DNA of 7,802 nucleotides from Candidatus Caenarcanales bacterium (GCA_021299565.1 JAJTHA010000059.1:1-7802), one strand, 5' to 3'; shown: positions 1-5,874, numbered from the stretch's first letter. The notes: generated by a model from the letters alone, not told the origin. Translations and numbers: made by a program.

Positions 1-174
1 AGAAATGCTCCATCATTGAGAAACACTTCAATGGTTTCTGGTGCACTTGAAGCTTCTAACGTAAACATTGCAAATGAATTTGCAGAAATGATTACTTATC
101 AAAGAGGTCTTCAGGCTAACGCAAGAACAATTACTGCATCGGATGAGATCCTGCAAACATTAATTAACTTATAA
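1..174 (+). CDS. flgE: Flagellar hook protein FlgE, C-terminal end (partial)
   Basis: The reading frame is open from the left edge to a TAA at 172-174 and gives the last 57 residues of a protein. It contains SGALEASNVNIANEFAEMI, then TYQRGLQANARTI and TASDEILQTLINL. This is the conserved C-terminal D0 segment of flagellar rod/hook/filament proteins, which forms a coiled coil with the N-terminus in the assembled axial structure. The words QRGLQAN and SDEILQ.L.NL fit the hook protein FlgE better than the rod protein FlgG, which usually reads EMV.MI..QRAYE.NSK. The rest of the gene lies outside the window, so FlgG or FlgF cannot be fully excluded. The gene ends just before an intrinsic terminator, so it is the last gene of its transcript. 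Confidence 0.82.
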   Translation, partial: RNAPSLRNTSMVSGALEASNVNIANEFAEMITYQRGLQANARTITASDEILQTLINL

Positions 175-196
175 TAGAAGTTGATAACTAAAAATT

Positions 197-230
197 AAAA
201 AAAAGTCCTGCGCAAGTGGGGCTTTTTTTT
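197..230 (+). terminator. Intrinsic terminator after flgE
   Basis: An A-tract and GTCCT pair with GGGGC and a run of eight T (positions 223-230), around the loop GCGCAAGT. Some pairs are G-U. It lies 22 bases after the hook gene stop and separates it from the deaminase gene. Confidence 0.8.
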
Positions 231-237
231 GATGTTG

Positions 238-243
238 TATAAT
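238..243 (+). promoter_or_regulatory. Putative -10 box, near-leaderless promoter of the deaminase gene
   Basis: A perfect TATAAT lies 8 bases before the ATG at 252. Transcription would then begin about two bases before the start codon. No good -35 box is visible; that region falls in the upstream terminator. AGAGG at 245-249 is only two bases from the ATG, too close for a normal Shine-Dalgarno. This box is one of three or four similar cases in the window. Confidence 0.45.
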
Positions 244-251
244 TAGAGGCC

Positions 252-827
252 ATGAAATGGCTATGGATACTTGGTGCGACAATTGTTACTGTAATGGTAT
301 TGTTGTTGCTAGTAATTAACAAACCAAAACCAATGGTCTGTACCAAGCAAGGTCAATCAAAATCTTTCAGTGCTTTAGATTATAAAGAACTAGAATCTTG
401 GCAACAACAGCTTATTGATAAAGCAGAAGCGGTGATGTCAAATTCCTACAACCCTTATTCAAAGTTTGCTGTAGGTGCAGCAGTTTTAACTAGTGATGGC
501 GAAATTATCGTTGGTACCAATTTTGAAAATGCTTCTTATGGAACTACTATTTGTGCAGAAAGAGCAGCGATTATTAGAGCAAACTCTGAAGGAAAACGTA
601 AGATTAAGGCTATTGCCATAATCGGCAGGGGCAAAGACTTTGAAACCACTGAGCCGGTGGCACCATGCGGATCATGCAGGCAAGTTATCTATGAAGCTTC
701 GCAAATAGCAAACAATGATGTAATGGTCATAATGTCCAACTCCAAAAAAGACAAGATAATAGTATCCTGGATTTCTGAATTATTGCCCCTCGCGTTCGGT
801 CCTAAGGATCTAGGCATAGTCCTGTAA
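252..827 (+). CDS. cdd: Cytidine deaminase with N-terminal membrane segment
   Basis: The protein probably hydrolyses cytidine and deoxycytidine to uridine and deoxyuridine in pyrimidine salvage. The catalytic domain spans about residues 48-183. It shows YNPYSKFAVGAA (66-77), the substrate-binding NFENASYG (90-97), the zinc and proton-shuttle motif CAER (Cys101, Glu103), and PCGSC with zinc ligands Cys139 and Cys142. This is the small homo-tetrameric type, usually 130-140 residues. Here there are 191 because about 47 residues precede the domain. Residues 3-22 are strongly hydrophobic (WLWILGATIVTVMVLLLLVI) and look like a signal anchor, followed by a basic/polar linker. There is no lipobox. 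The first ATG was chosen because TATAAT lies just upstream. Met28 (position 333) would give a soluble enzyme and cannot be ruled out. The gene stands alone between the flgE terminator and rpsO. The deaminase assignment is firm; membrane location is inferred. Confidence 0.9.
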   Translation: MKWLWILGATIVTVMVLLLLVINKPKPMVCTKQGQSKSFSALDYKELESWQQQLIDKAEAVMSNSYNPYSKFAVGAAVLTSDGEIIVGTNFENASYGTTICAERAAIIRANSEGKRKIKAIAIIGRGKDFETTEPVAPCGSCRQVIYEASQIANNDVMVIMSNSKKDKIIVSWISELLPLAFGPKDLGIVL

Positions 828-952
828 TATAAAGAAAACATTATATTAAGCGTTTTTGAATCTAAGCTCGCTAGAATTATCACTGGTTTTGAAGATATCA
901 ACTTCATTGCTTTGTTCACATCATAGAATTGAAACAATAAAAAGGAAATAAC

Positions 953-1222
953 ATGCCAGCATCAAAAGAAACAAAAAAAACATTAGTAGAAAAATTTGGT
1001 ACAAACCCAAAAGATACAGGTAGAACAGAAGTACAAATCGCAATTTTAAGTGCGGATATTGAGAAGCTTTCTGAGCATCTTCAAAAAAACAGAAACGATG
1101 CTATCACTAAAAGAGGTTTGAACAAAAAAGTTGGTAAAAGAAAAAGACTACTTAGATATTTACAAACAACAGATATCGTTAGATATCGTGAGCTTATTGC
1201 TAAATTAGGCATTAGAAAGTAG
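953..1222 (+). CDS. rpsO: Small ribosomal subunit protein S15
   Basis: This is the 30S protein that binds the central domain of 16S rRNA early in assembly and forms an intersubunit bridge. The 89-residue length is exactly typical. Recognisable parts are DTGRTEVQIAILSADIEKL, HLQKNRND, KRGLNKKVGKRKRLLRYL and the C-terminal YRELIAKLGIRK. The usual DTGS.EVQ reads DTGRTEVQ here, and the common SRRGL reads TKRGL; both are mild variations. A clear Shine-Dalgarno, AAAGGA at 941-946, lies six bases before the ATG. The gene is directly upstream of pnp, the arrangement found in very many bacteria. In E. coli S15 represses its own translation through its leader; I cannot identify such a structure in the 125 bases upstream. 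Confidence 0.97.
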   Translation: MPASKETKKTLVEKFGTNPKDTGRTEVQIAILSADIEKLSEHLQKNRNDAITKRGLNKKVGKRKRLLRYLQTTDIVRYRELIAKLGIRK

Positions 1223-1239
1223 TATAAAAATATTGGATC

Positions 1240-1284
1240 CCTTCCATCTTTCTTGATTTGAATAAAAAAGAAAGGAAAAGAAGG
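1240..1284 (+). promoter_or_regulatory. Leader hairpin covering the pnp ribosome-binding site
   Basis: In the 64-base rpsO-pnp gap, CCTTC (1240-1244) can pair with GAAGG (1280-1284). Inside that, TCTTTCTT (1247-1254) can pair with AAGAAAGG (1268-1275). The stem buries the pnp Shine-Dalgarno AAAGGA (1271-1276). In E. coli the pnp leader forms a hairpin that RNase III cuts and PNPase then uses to repress itself. A similar role here is inference from position and shape. Confidence 0.45.
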
Positions 1285-1286
1285 AC

Positions 1287-3428
1287 ATGCTAAACGAAAA
1301 AAAAATATCATTTGAAATTGCTGGTAACGCAATCACTGTAAGTACTGGTAAACTTGCTAAACAAGCTACAGGCTCAGTAGAGATTAGATGCAAAAACACA
1401 GCTCTACTAGTAACTGTTGTTGCTGCTGAAAAGCCAAGAGATGGAATAGATTTTTTCCCTCTAACAGTTGATTATGAAGAAAAATTATATTCAGTTGGTA
1501 GAATTCCAGGAAGCTATAATCGCCGTGAAGGAAGAGCTTCTGATAAATCAATATTGATTTCTAGATTAATCGATAGACCAGTAAGACCATTATTTCAAGA
1601 TGGCTTTCGTAATGATGTTCAGATCAATGTGATCACTTTAAGTATTGATAATGATTGCCCACCAGATACTTTGGCGATGTTAGGAGCTGCTTTTGCTCTT
1701 GAATTATCAGGACTGCCTCTTGATGGACCTTTTGGTGCAGTAAGAATTTCTTTAGATGACGCTGGTAATTTTGTAATTAACCCAACAGAAGTTGATCAAC
1801 AAAAATCAGATCTTGATGTTGTAATTGCAGGAACTGCTGATTCAATTATGATGGTTGAGGCTGGTTGTAATTTTGTTGAAGACAATAAAGTAGTAGATGC
1901 CATAGCTTATGGACACAAATTTATACAAGAGCAAATCACTTATATCAAAAAATTTGCTCAAGAATGCGGAGTTGTTAAACAAGAGTTTGTTGCAGCAGAA
2001 GCATATAAACCGCTTTGTGACTTGATAGAAAAAGAGGCTAAAGAAGACATAATCGCTTCTATGCAAAATGCCACTAAAGCCAGTCGTAAAGCCATTCTCA
2101 AGCAAGCTCAAGCGAAAGTTGATGCAGCGATCGTAGCTGCTATTGAAGCTAGCGGAGGCAAAGAAGGAGAGTTTGCAACTTACCTTGCTAAAAATCCTTT
2201 TGCTCTTGGTGAAGCGATGAAAAAGTTTGAGAAAAAATTACTCAGAAAACAAATCAAAGAAACTAAAGTAAGAGCAGATGGCAGAAATCCACTACAAGTT
2301 AGAAATATTTTTTGTGAGACAGGATCTTATCCAAATGTTCATGGAGACGGGCTTTTCACTAGAGGAGATACGCAAGTATTGTCTTTAGCTGTTCTTGGTA
2401 CAGAAAAAATGGCAAGAGAGCTTGATGATACGACTCTTCAAGATACAAAATACTATATGCACAATTATAATTTCCCTTCTTGGTCAGTAGGTGAAGCAAG
2501 ACCTAATCGTGGACCAGGACGTAGAGAAGTTGGGCATGGTGCCTTGGCTGAAAGAGCTATAGAGCCTGCATTGCCTTCTCGTGAAACTTTCCCGTATAGT
2601 ATCAGAGTTGTATCAGAAGTTCTTGAATCAGCTGGTTCTACTTCTATGGCTTCAACTTGTGCTTCTTCTTTGTCTTTGTTTGACGCTGGAGTGCCGATGA
2701 AAACTGCGGTTGCCGGTGTTGCAATGGGTCTTATTCAAGAAGGCGATGAGGCGATTGTTCTTACTGATATTCATGAGCTAGAAGATTTTCTAGGTGATAT
2801 GGATTTCAAAGTAGCTGGTAACGAAGCTGGTATTTCTGCTTTACAAATGGATATCAAGATCAAAGGTATCGCTATGGATACTTTGAGAAGAGCTATTGGT
2901 CAAGCAAAAGAAGGCAGATTGCATATACTTGGCAAAATGTTAGAAATCGCTCCAAAACCTAGACCTGAAATGAGACCAAACGCACCGCGTATCACTCAAA
3001 CAAGAGTTGAGACAGATCGTATTGGTGCTGTAATTGGACCATCTGGTAAGAACATCAAAGCTATTATCGAACTAACTGGTGTTGAAATAGACATCAACGA
3101 TACTGGCGCAGTGAATATTTTCTCAACTAACGAAGAAGCTGCTCAAAAAGCATTGATGCTAGTTCATGCATCTGCTAATGGCCTGCAAGCTGGCGAGATC
3201 TGGGAAGGCAAAGTTGTCAAAGTACTTGATGGTATCGGTGCCATTGTTGAAATTTTTGGTGGTAATAGTGGTTTAGTCCATATTTCTCAAATTGCCAACG
3301 AAAGAGTTAACAACGTGGCTGATTATGTAAGCGTCGGTGATATGGTAACTGTTCGCGTTCAGGGAACTGATGCTAAAGGTCGTACTTCTCTTTCTATGAA
3401 GGAAGTCGAGCAAGCAGTTAAAGCTTAA
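1287..3428 (+). CDS. pnp: Polyribonucleotide nucleotidyltransferase (PNPase)
   Basis: This enzyme performs 3'-to-5' phosphorolysis of RNA, releasing nucleoside diphosphates; it is a trimeric ring involved in mRNA decay. All domains are present in order. The first RNase PH domain (about 10-225) contains FFPLTVDYEE and RLIDRPVRPLF. A helical linker follows (about 240-315). The second, catalytic RNase PH domain (about 325-555) has GLFTRGDTQ, phosphate-binding STS (451-453) and GDMDFKVAG with Asp506 and Lys508, plus Asp500. The KH domain (about 565-625) carries GPSGKN (584-589), and the S1 domain (about 637-705) includes GLVHISQI. The 713-residue length is normal. Many homologues have SSS where this has STS, and the conserved basic/acidic sites are kept. 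The Shine-Dalgarno AAAGGA is ten bases upstream. The gene is probably co-transcribed with rpsO. The sequence resembles cyanobacterial homologues as I recall them. Confidence 0.98.
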   Translation: MLNEKKISFEIAGNAITVSTGKLAKQATGSVEIRCKNTALLVTVVAAEKPRDGIDFFPLTVDYEEKLYSVGRIPGSYNRREGRASDKSILISRLIDRPVRPLFQDGFRNDVQINVITLSIDNDCPPDTLAMLGAAFALELSGLPLDGPFGAVRISLDDAGNFVINPTEVDQQKSDLDVVIAGTADSIMMVEAGCNFVEDNKVVDAIAYGHKFIQEQITYIKKFAQECGVVKQEFVAAEAYKPLCDLIEKEAKEDIIASMQNATKASRKAILKQAQAKVDAAIVAAIEASGGKEGEFATYLAKNPFALGEAMKKFEKKLLRKQIKETKVRADGRNPLQVRNIFCETGSYPNVHGDGLFTRGDTQVLSLAVLGTEKMARELDDTTLQDTKYYMHNYNFPSWSVGEARPNRGPGRREVGHGALAERAIEPALPSRETFPYSIRVVSEVLESAGSTSMASTCASSLSLFDAGVPMKTAVAGVAMGLIQEGDEAIVLTDIHELEDFLGDMDFKVAGNEAGISALQMDIKIKGIAMDTLRRAIGQAKEGRLHILGKMLEIAPKPRPEMRPNAPRITQTRVETDRIGAVIGPSGKNIKAIIELTGVEIDINDTGAVNIFSTNEEAAQKALMLVHASANGLQAGEIWEGKVVKVLDGIGAIVEIFGGNSGLVHISQIANERVNNVADYVSVGDMVTVRVQGTDAKGRTSLSMKEVEQAVKA

Positions 3429-3451
3429 GTTAAGCCGGGTACTATATATAT

Positions 3452-4006
3452 ATGGAATGGCTAGACTGGCAATCCCAAACGGCCCATATTGACTCGAAGT
3501 TTTTTTTCGAGATATTGATCTTGCTGTTTTCTGCTGGAATTATTGGACTTGAAAGGCAAATTTCCAAAAAACCAGCGGGCATCAGAACTTCGATCTTAAT
3601 CGCGCTCGGGTCATTTTTGTTTGTTAAATATAGCGTTTTGGTCGCTCATGATGTCAGAGCAGTAAATGCCGATCCAGCACGTGTTCTGGGTCAGGTAGTA
3701 ACTGGTATTGGCTTTCTTGGAGCTGGTACCATCATGAACAAAGAAGGGCTTGTGTCGGGGCTTACAACGGCTTCTACTATTTGGGTACAGGCGGCAATAG
3801 GTGCGATAGTAGCATTTGGCTACTATATAGATGCGATAATTTTTTCGGTTTTGGTTCTATTTATTTTACAAGGGATGAGCAAGATAGAAATCTGGCTGCA
3901 TCTTTCTCATAAGGTCAAAGGCAAAGGTAGAGTTAGAGCTGGTGTTGGTAGTTCTAACAAAAATAAAAATCAGGATCAAGAATATTATTACGAAGAAGAC
4001 TTTTGA
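3452..4006 (+). CDS. MgtC/SapB family membrane protein
   Basis: This is an inner-membrane protein of the MgtC/SapB/YhiD type. The founding member, MgtC, is linked to growth in low magnesium and to control of the F1Fo ATP synthase in Salmonella; whether this distant relative shares that role is unknown. The family signature is clear: GIIGLERQ (29-36), AGIRTS (42-47), GQVVTGIGFLGAGTI (80-94) and GLTTASTIWVQAAIG (103-117). About five hydrophobic segments can be seen: near 18-33, 47-65, 80-96, 105-122 and 126-141. The C-terminal 35 residues are hydrophilic, first basic, then acidic and tyrosine-rich (EYYYEED). The soluble ACT-like domain of true MgtC is absent. The gene starts 23 bases after pnp with no evident Shine-Dalgarno; the spacer ends in an alternating TA tract. 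It could be read through from pnp or have its own promoter. Confidence 0.9.
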   Translation: MEWLDWQSQTAHIDSKFFFEILILLFSAGIIGLERQISKKPAGIRTSILIALGSFLFVKYSVLVAHDVRAVNADPARVLGQVVTGIGFLGAGTIMNKEGLVSGLTTASTIWVQAAIGAIVAFGYYIDAIIFSVLVLFILQGMSKIEIWLHLSHKVKGKGRVRAGVGSSNKNKNQDQEYYYEEDF

Positions 4007-4009
4007 TAG

Positions 4010-4132
4010 AGACTTGTCACCAAATCGCCCATAGCTGCGTTATACTCGTCCTCAAAAATCTCATTTACGCCAAGTAAACTCCGATTTTTTCGGACTCGCA
4101 AGCCTTGCTCTGAGCAATTTTGTAACAAGTCT
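4010..4132. repeat. 123-bp imperfect palindromic element
   Basis: The ends, AGACTTGTCACCAAAT (4010-4025) and ATTTTGTAACAAGTCT (4117-4132), are inverted repeats matching at 14 of 16 bases. The exact midpoint, 4071, is also the centre of an inner inverted repeat, TTTAC (4064-4068) and GTAAA (4074-4078). Between these, the left half compared with the reverse complement of the right half matches repeatedly (GAGTCC/CGTCCT, CAAAAATC/GAAAAAATC). The right arm holds a further small hairpin, TCCGA/TCGGA (4080-4094). No open reading frame is credible inside it. It starts three bases after the MgtC-family stop codon and ends just before the 5S terminator. It looks like a dispersed palindromic repeat or MITE-like relic; only one copy is visible here, so mobility is inferred. 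Confidence 0.7.
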
Positions 4133-4148
4133 GATTGAAAAACTTAGC

Positions 4149-4179
4149 AAAAAAAAATCCCCTTGCGGGGAAGTTTTTT
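4149..4179 (-). terminator. Intrinsic terminator of the 5S rRNA gene, probably bidirectional
   Basis: CCCC (4159-4162) and GGGG (4167-4170) pair around the loop TTGC. Read on the minus strand, the stem is followed by a run of nine T (4149-4157 on the plus strand as A). On the plus strand it is followed by AAGTTTTTT, so it may also stop transcription arriving from pnp and the MgtC-family gene. It lies about 40 bases past the 5S 3' end. Confidence 0.8.
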
Positions 4180-4207
4180 AAATTTCAAATTCTAATGAAA
4201 AAGAAAT

Positions 4208-4326
4208 ATCCGGGCATCTCACTATCTTTCCAAGCGGTCTCCCACTTAGTATTGTTGTCGCAAACTGCCTTTACTGTCGTGTTCGGGATGGGAACGAGTG
4301 TGTTTCAGTCGCAGTGACACCAAGAC
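4208..4326 (-). rRNA. rrf: 5S ribosomal RNA (stand-alone)
   Basis: The reverse strand carries the 5S hallmark CCCATCCCGAAC (complement of 4281-4292), followed by a GACAGTAAAG segment and GGGAGACCGCTTGGAA. The two ends form helix I: TCTTGGTGTC at the 5' end (4316-4325) pairs with GATGCCCGGA at the 3' end (4209-4218), with a few G-U pairs and one mismatch. Length is about 118 bases. End positions are uncertain by a few bases. No 23S gene lies upstream on this strand; the next gene there is rpsI. The gene has its own promoter and terminator. A 60-codon open frame on the opposite strand across this gene is not real. Confidence 0.9.
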
Positions 4327-4333
4327 ATTAATA

Positions 4334-4363
4334 TTTATAGCAAATATCACAATAGAATTGCAA
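4334..4363 (-). promoter_or_regulatory. Promoter of the 5S rRNA gene
   Basis: On the minus strand there is a -35 box TTGCAA (4358-4363), an 18-base spacer, and a -10 box TATAAA (4334-4339). Initiation seven bases downstream would fall at about 4327, right at the mature 5' end of 5S. Such a fit supports transcription of 5S alone with little or no leader. Confidence 0.6.
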
Positions 4364-4385
4364 TAGTAAAATCTTAAAAATATCG

Positions 4386-4415
4386 AAAAAAAAACCCGCG
4401 TTTTGCGCGGGGTTT
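4386..4415 (-). terminator. Intrinsic terminator of the rplM-rpsI operon
   Basis: On the minus strand, AACCCCGCG and CGCGGGTTT form a GC-rich stem around CAAAA, followed by a run of nine or more T. It starts six bases after the rpsI stop codon. Confidence 0.92.
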
Positions 4416-4420
4416 GAAAT

Positions 4421-4822
4421 TTATCTTTTTGAAAACTGGAAGCGCTTACGGGCTTTCTTGCGTCCGTATTTCTTCGATTCTTTTACTCTTGAATCACGGC
4501 TTAGTAAGCCAGCTGATTTGAGGTTTTTGCGGTTAGTTTCTTTTTGATCAGCTAATGATCTAGCGATACCAAGAAGTATTGCATCAGCTTGACCAACTTT
4601 GCCGCCACCACGAACATTAACTACTATATCTTTTTTTCCAAGATTACCAGTTAATTCTAGTGCGATAGCAAGTTTCTTTTCTGTTCTCAAACTATTACCA
4701 AAATATTGCTGAAGGCTAAGACCATTAACAGTAACTTTGCCCTCTCCATTTTTCACAAGCACTCTAGCAATTGCTGCTTTTCTTCTACCTGTGCTCATAA
4801 GACTATCTTTCTTCTTTGCCAT
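4421..4822 (-). CDS. rpsI: Small ribosomal subunit protein S9
   Basis: This 30S head protein reaches the P-site tRNA with its C-terminal tail. The 133-residue length is typical. Family motifs are TGRRKAAIARV (11-21), GKVTVNG, the GGGKVGQADAI segment, LGIARSL, and the AGLLSRDSRVKESKKYG region. The conserved basic tail ends in QFSKR, whose last residues touch the anticodon stem-loop. The Shine-Dalgarno AGGAG (minus strand, 4833-4837) overlaps the TAG stop codon of rplM and sits ten bases before the ATG. This favours the first Met over Met9 and indicates translational coupling with rplM. It is the second gene of the universally paired L13-S9 operon and is followed at once by a terminator. Confidence 0.97.
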   Translation of the reverse strand: MAKKKDSLMSTGRRKAAIARVLVKNGEGKVTVNGLSLQQYFGNSLRTEKKLAIALELTGNLGKKDIVVNVRGGGKVGQADAILLGIARSLADQKETNRKNLKSAGLLSRDSRVKESKKYGRKKARKRFQFSKR

Positions 4823-4835
4823 TTTTTATAAACTC

Positions 4836-5267
4836 CTATTTGCTAGCCGCCACTTGTGCTTGGTGAGGGTGTTCTGCGCCAGCGTAAACTTTTAATTTAG
4901 TGATCAATCTATCAGCTAGTCTGTTGTGCGGCAACATGCCTTTAACTGCTCTTCTGATGATTTCGGTAGGTCTTCTAGAACGCAAGCTTGCTACTGTTTC
5001 GGTCTTTAATCCACCTGAGTGCAAACTGTGTCTGTAATAAACTTTTTCTGTTTCTTTGTTGCCAGATACTTTGATTTTTTCTGCGTTGATAACAACAATA
5101 AAATCTCCGCAATCTTGATTTGGGGTAAATATTGCTTTGTCTTTACCTCTTAGAGCGTTAGCAACCTCTGTCGCTAGACGGCCAAGGATTTTACCCTCTG
5201 CATCAATGATTCTCCACTTGCGGTCAGTGTCGGTTTTTTTAAAATGTTTTGTTGCTTTCTGAGACAT
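4836..5267 (-). CDS. rplM: Large ribosomal subunit protein L13
   Basis: This is an early-assembling 50S protein. From the chosen start it has 143 residues, close to the usual 142. Motifs seen are RKWRIIDAEGKILGRLATEVA, LRGKDK, FTPNQDCGDFIVVINAEKI, KVYYRHS, and KGMLPHNRLADRLITKLKVYAGAEHPH in pieces along the chain. The usual HTG.PGG after YY reads HSLHSGG, a mild variant. The frame continues upstream to an ATG at 5315, which would add 16 residues (MIWCLSRTEPAKIHRA) not usual for the family. That ATG has a weak AGGA about ten bases before it. I prefer 5267 because of length and because a TAAAAT box (5278-5283) lies ten bases before it, but the longer form is possible. rpsI follows 13 bases later. 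Confidence 0.95.
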   Translation of the reverse strand: MSQKATKHFKKTDTDRKWRIIDAEGKILGRLATEVANALRGKDKAIFTPNQDCGDFIVVINAEKIKVSGNKETEKVYYRHSLHSGGLKTETVASLRSRRPTEIIRRAVKGMLPHNRLADRLITKLKVYAGAEHPHQAQVAASK

Positions 5268-5277
5268 AGCTCTATGG

Positions 5278-5283
5278 ATTTTA
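5278..5283 (-). promoter_or_regulatory. Possible -10 box for rplM
   Basis: Minus-strand TAAAAT, preceded by GC, lies ten bases before the ATG at 5267. The same GCTAAAAT word precedes the SpeD-like gene. No convincing -35 is visible. If used, the mRNA would have a leader of only a few bases and the upstream ATG at 5315 would be excluded. Confidence 0.3.
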
Positions 5284-5400
5284 GCAGGCTCGGTTCTGCT
5301 TAAACACCAAATCATACTTAAGAAATCCTAAGAATTCGGGGTCGGGTCTTAAATTAGCCATTTTTTCATTGTTTTCTTATAGTTGAGATTTTGCATCGAG

Positions 5401-5436
5401 ATCCTGACGTCGTGGACTTCGTCCACTCCTCAGGAT
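5401..5436. repeat. Intergenic palindrome of the GTCATCCTGAG type
   Basis: ATCCTGA (5401-5407) and TCAGGAT (5430-5436) form an outer stem. GTGGAC (5412-5417) and GTCCAC (5421-5426) form a perfect inner stem with loop TTC. Read on the minus strand it starts TGTCATCCTGAGGAG and ends AGGATCTC if flanks are included, similar to short palindromes scattered in intergenic DNA of several bacterial phyla, as I recall them. There is no T-tract, so a terminator role is unlikely. Confidence 0.6.
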
Positions 5437-5471
5437 GACAAAACAATGTCAAAGCAGCCTGCAAGGCAATC

Positions 5472-5488
5472 GTTTCGCTAAGCGAAAC
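5472..5488. repeat. Perfect 8-bp inverted repeat upstream of the SpeD-like gene
   Basis: GTTTCGCT and AGCGAAAC are exact reverse complements separated by one A. The repeat covers the place where a -35 box for the TAAAAT at 5498 would fall, so it could be an operator. It could equally be another scattered short palindrome next to the one at 5401-5436. Confidence 0.45.
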
Positions 5489-5497
5489 AAAAACAGC

Positions 5498-5503
5498 TAA
5501 AAT
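5498..5503 (+). promoter_or_regulatory. Putative -10 box, near-leaderless promoter of the SpeD-like gene
   Basis: TAAAAT lies eight bases before the ATG at 5512. There is no Shine-Dalgarno between them, so the mRNA probably begins at or next to the start codon. No clear -35 is seen. Confidence 0.4.
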
Positions 5504-5511
5504 GTTGGCTT

Positions 5512-5862
5512 ATGCTCAAAACCCACGTAATCGTTGATTTTTATATGGCAGATGCTGAGATATTGGCACGCACCGATAAGCTGAAGGCCGCAATTGATAG
5601 GGCTTTGGATAGTCTTGATCATGAAGTGGTTCAAGAAAGTTATATTCAGTTTGAGCCTATCGGTGTTACAGCGACTGTTGTAGGTAAAATGTTTCATTTC
5701 AGTATTCACACTTGGCCTGAACATGGTTCTTGCGCGATTGATATTTATTCATTAGAAGACAAAAACCTTTTGAGATCTATCGCAAGTGCCCTCAGAGACT
5801 CTTTCTCCGCACAAGAATACGACATCAAAATTCTTGATAGAGACAAGCCCGCTAAAATATAA
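5512..5862 (+). CDS. SpeD-like protein (AdoMet decarboxylase family) lacking the pyruvoyl serine
   Basis: This 116-residue protein matches the small bacterial/archaeal S-adenosylmethionine decarboxylase fold: THVIVDFY (4-11), PIGVTATVV (49-57), and the hallmark FHFSIHTWPEHG (61-72) followed by CAIDIYS. Normal enzymes cut themselves before a serine in the motif (S)ESHLSIHTWPE, making the pyruvoyl cofactor that decarboxylates AdoMet for spermidine synthesis. Aligned without gaps on HxSIHTWPE, that serine is Phe61 here, the preceding Glu is Met60, and the catalytic Cys (Cys83 in Thermotoga) is Leu81. His66 and Glu70 are kept. The length is complete and the frame intact. The family assignment is safe, but self-processing and decarboxylase activity look impossible. 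It might be a non-catalytic partner or have another function. No other polyamine gene is near. It lies alone between rplM (divergent) and a convergent gene. Confidence 0.85.
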   Translation: MLKTHVIVDFYMADAEILARTDKLKAAIDRALDSLDHEVVQESYIQFEPIGVTATVVGKMFHFSIHTWPEHGSCAIDIYSLEDKNLLRSIASALRDSFSAQEYDIKILDRDKPAKI

Positions 5863-5874
5863 TTTTATTATTTA

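Noticed and set aside
825..848. Perfect inverted repeat TAATATAA/TTATATTA at the end of the deaminase gene.
   Set aside because: The stem is purely A-T with no following T-run, so it is too weak to call a terminator and expected by chance in AT-rich DNA.
872..929. TAGAAT at 872 and 924 as -10 boxes for rpsO.
   Set aside because: No -35 box at a suitable distance is visible for either, so I did not call a promoter.
3440..3451. Alternating TA tract before the MgtC-family start, which contains TACTAT.
   Set aside because: It could be a -10 box, but simple TA repeats match such a pattern by chance and the gap of six bases is short.
4135..4317. Plus-strand open frame of 60 codons.
   Set aside because: It runs across the 5S rRNA gene and its terminator in antisense and has no family-like sequence.
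5268..5315. Sixteen-residue N-terminal extension of L13 from an upstream ATG.
   Set aside because: L13 proteins do not usually have it and the shorter form matches family length; kept as an alternative in the rplM entry.
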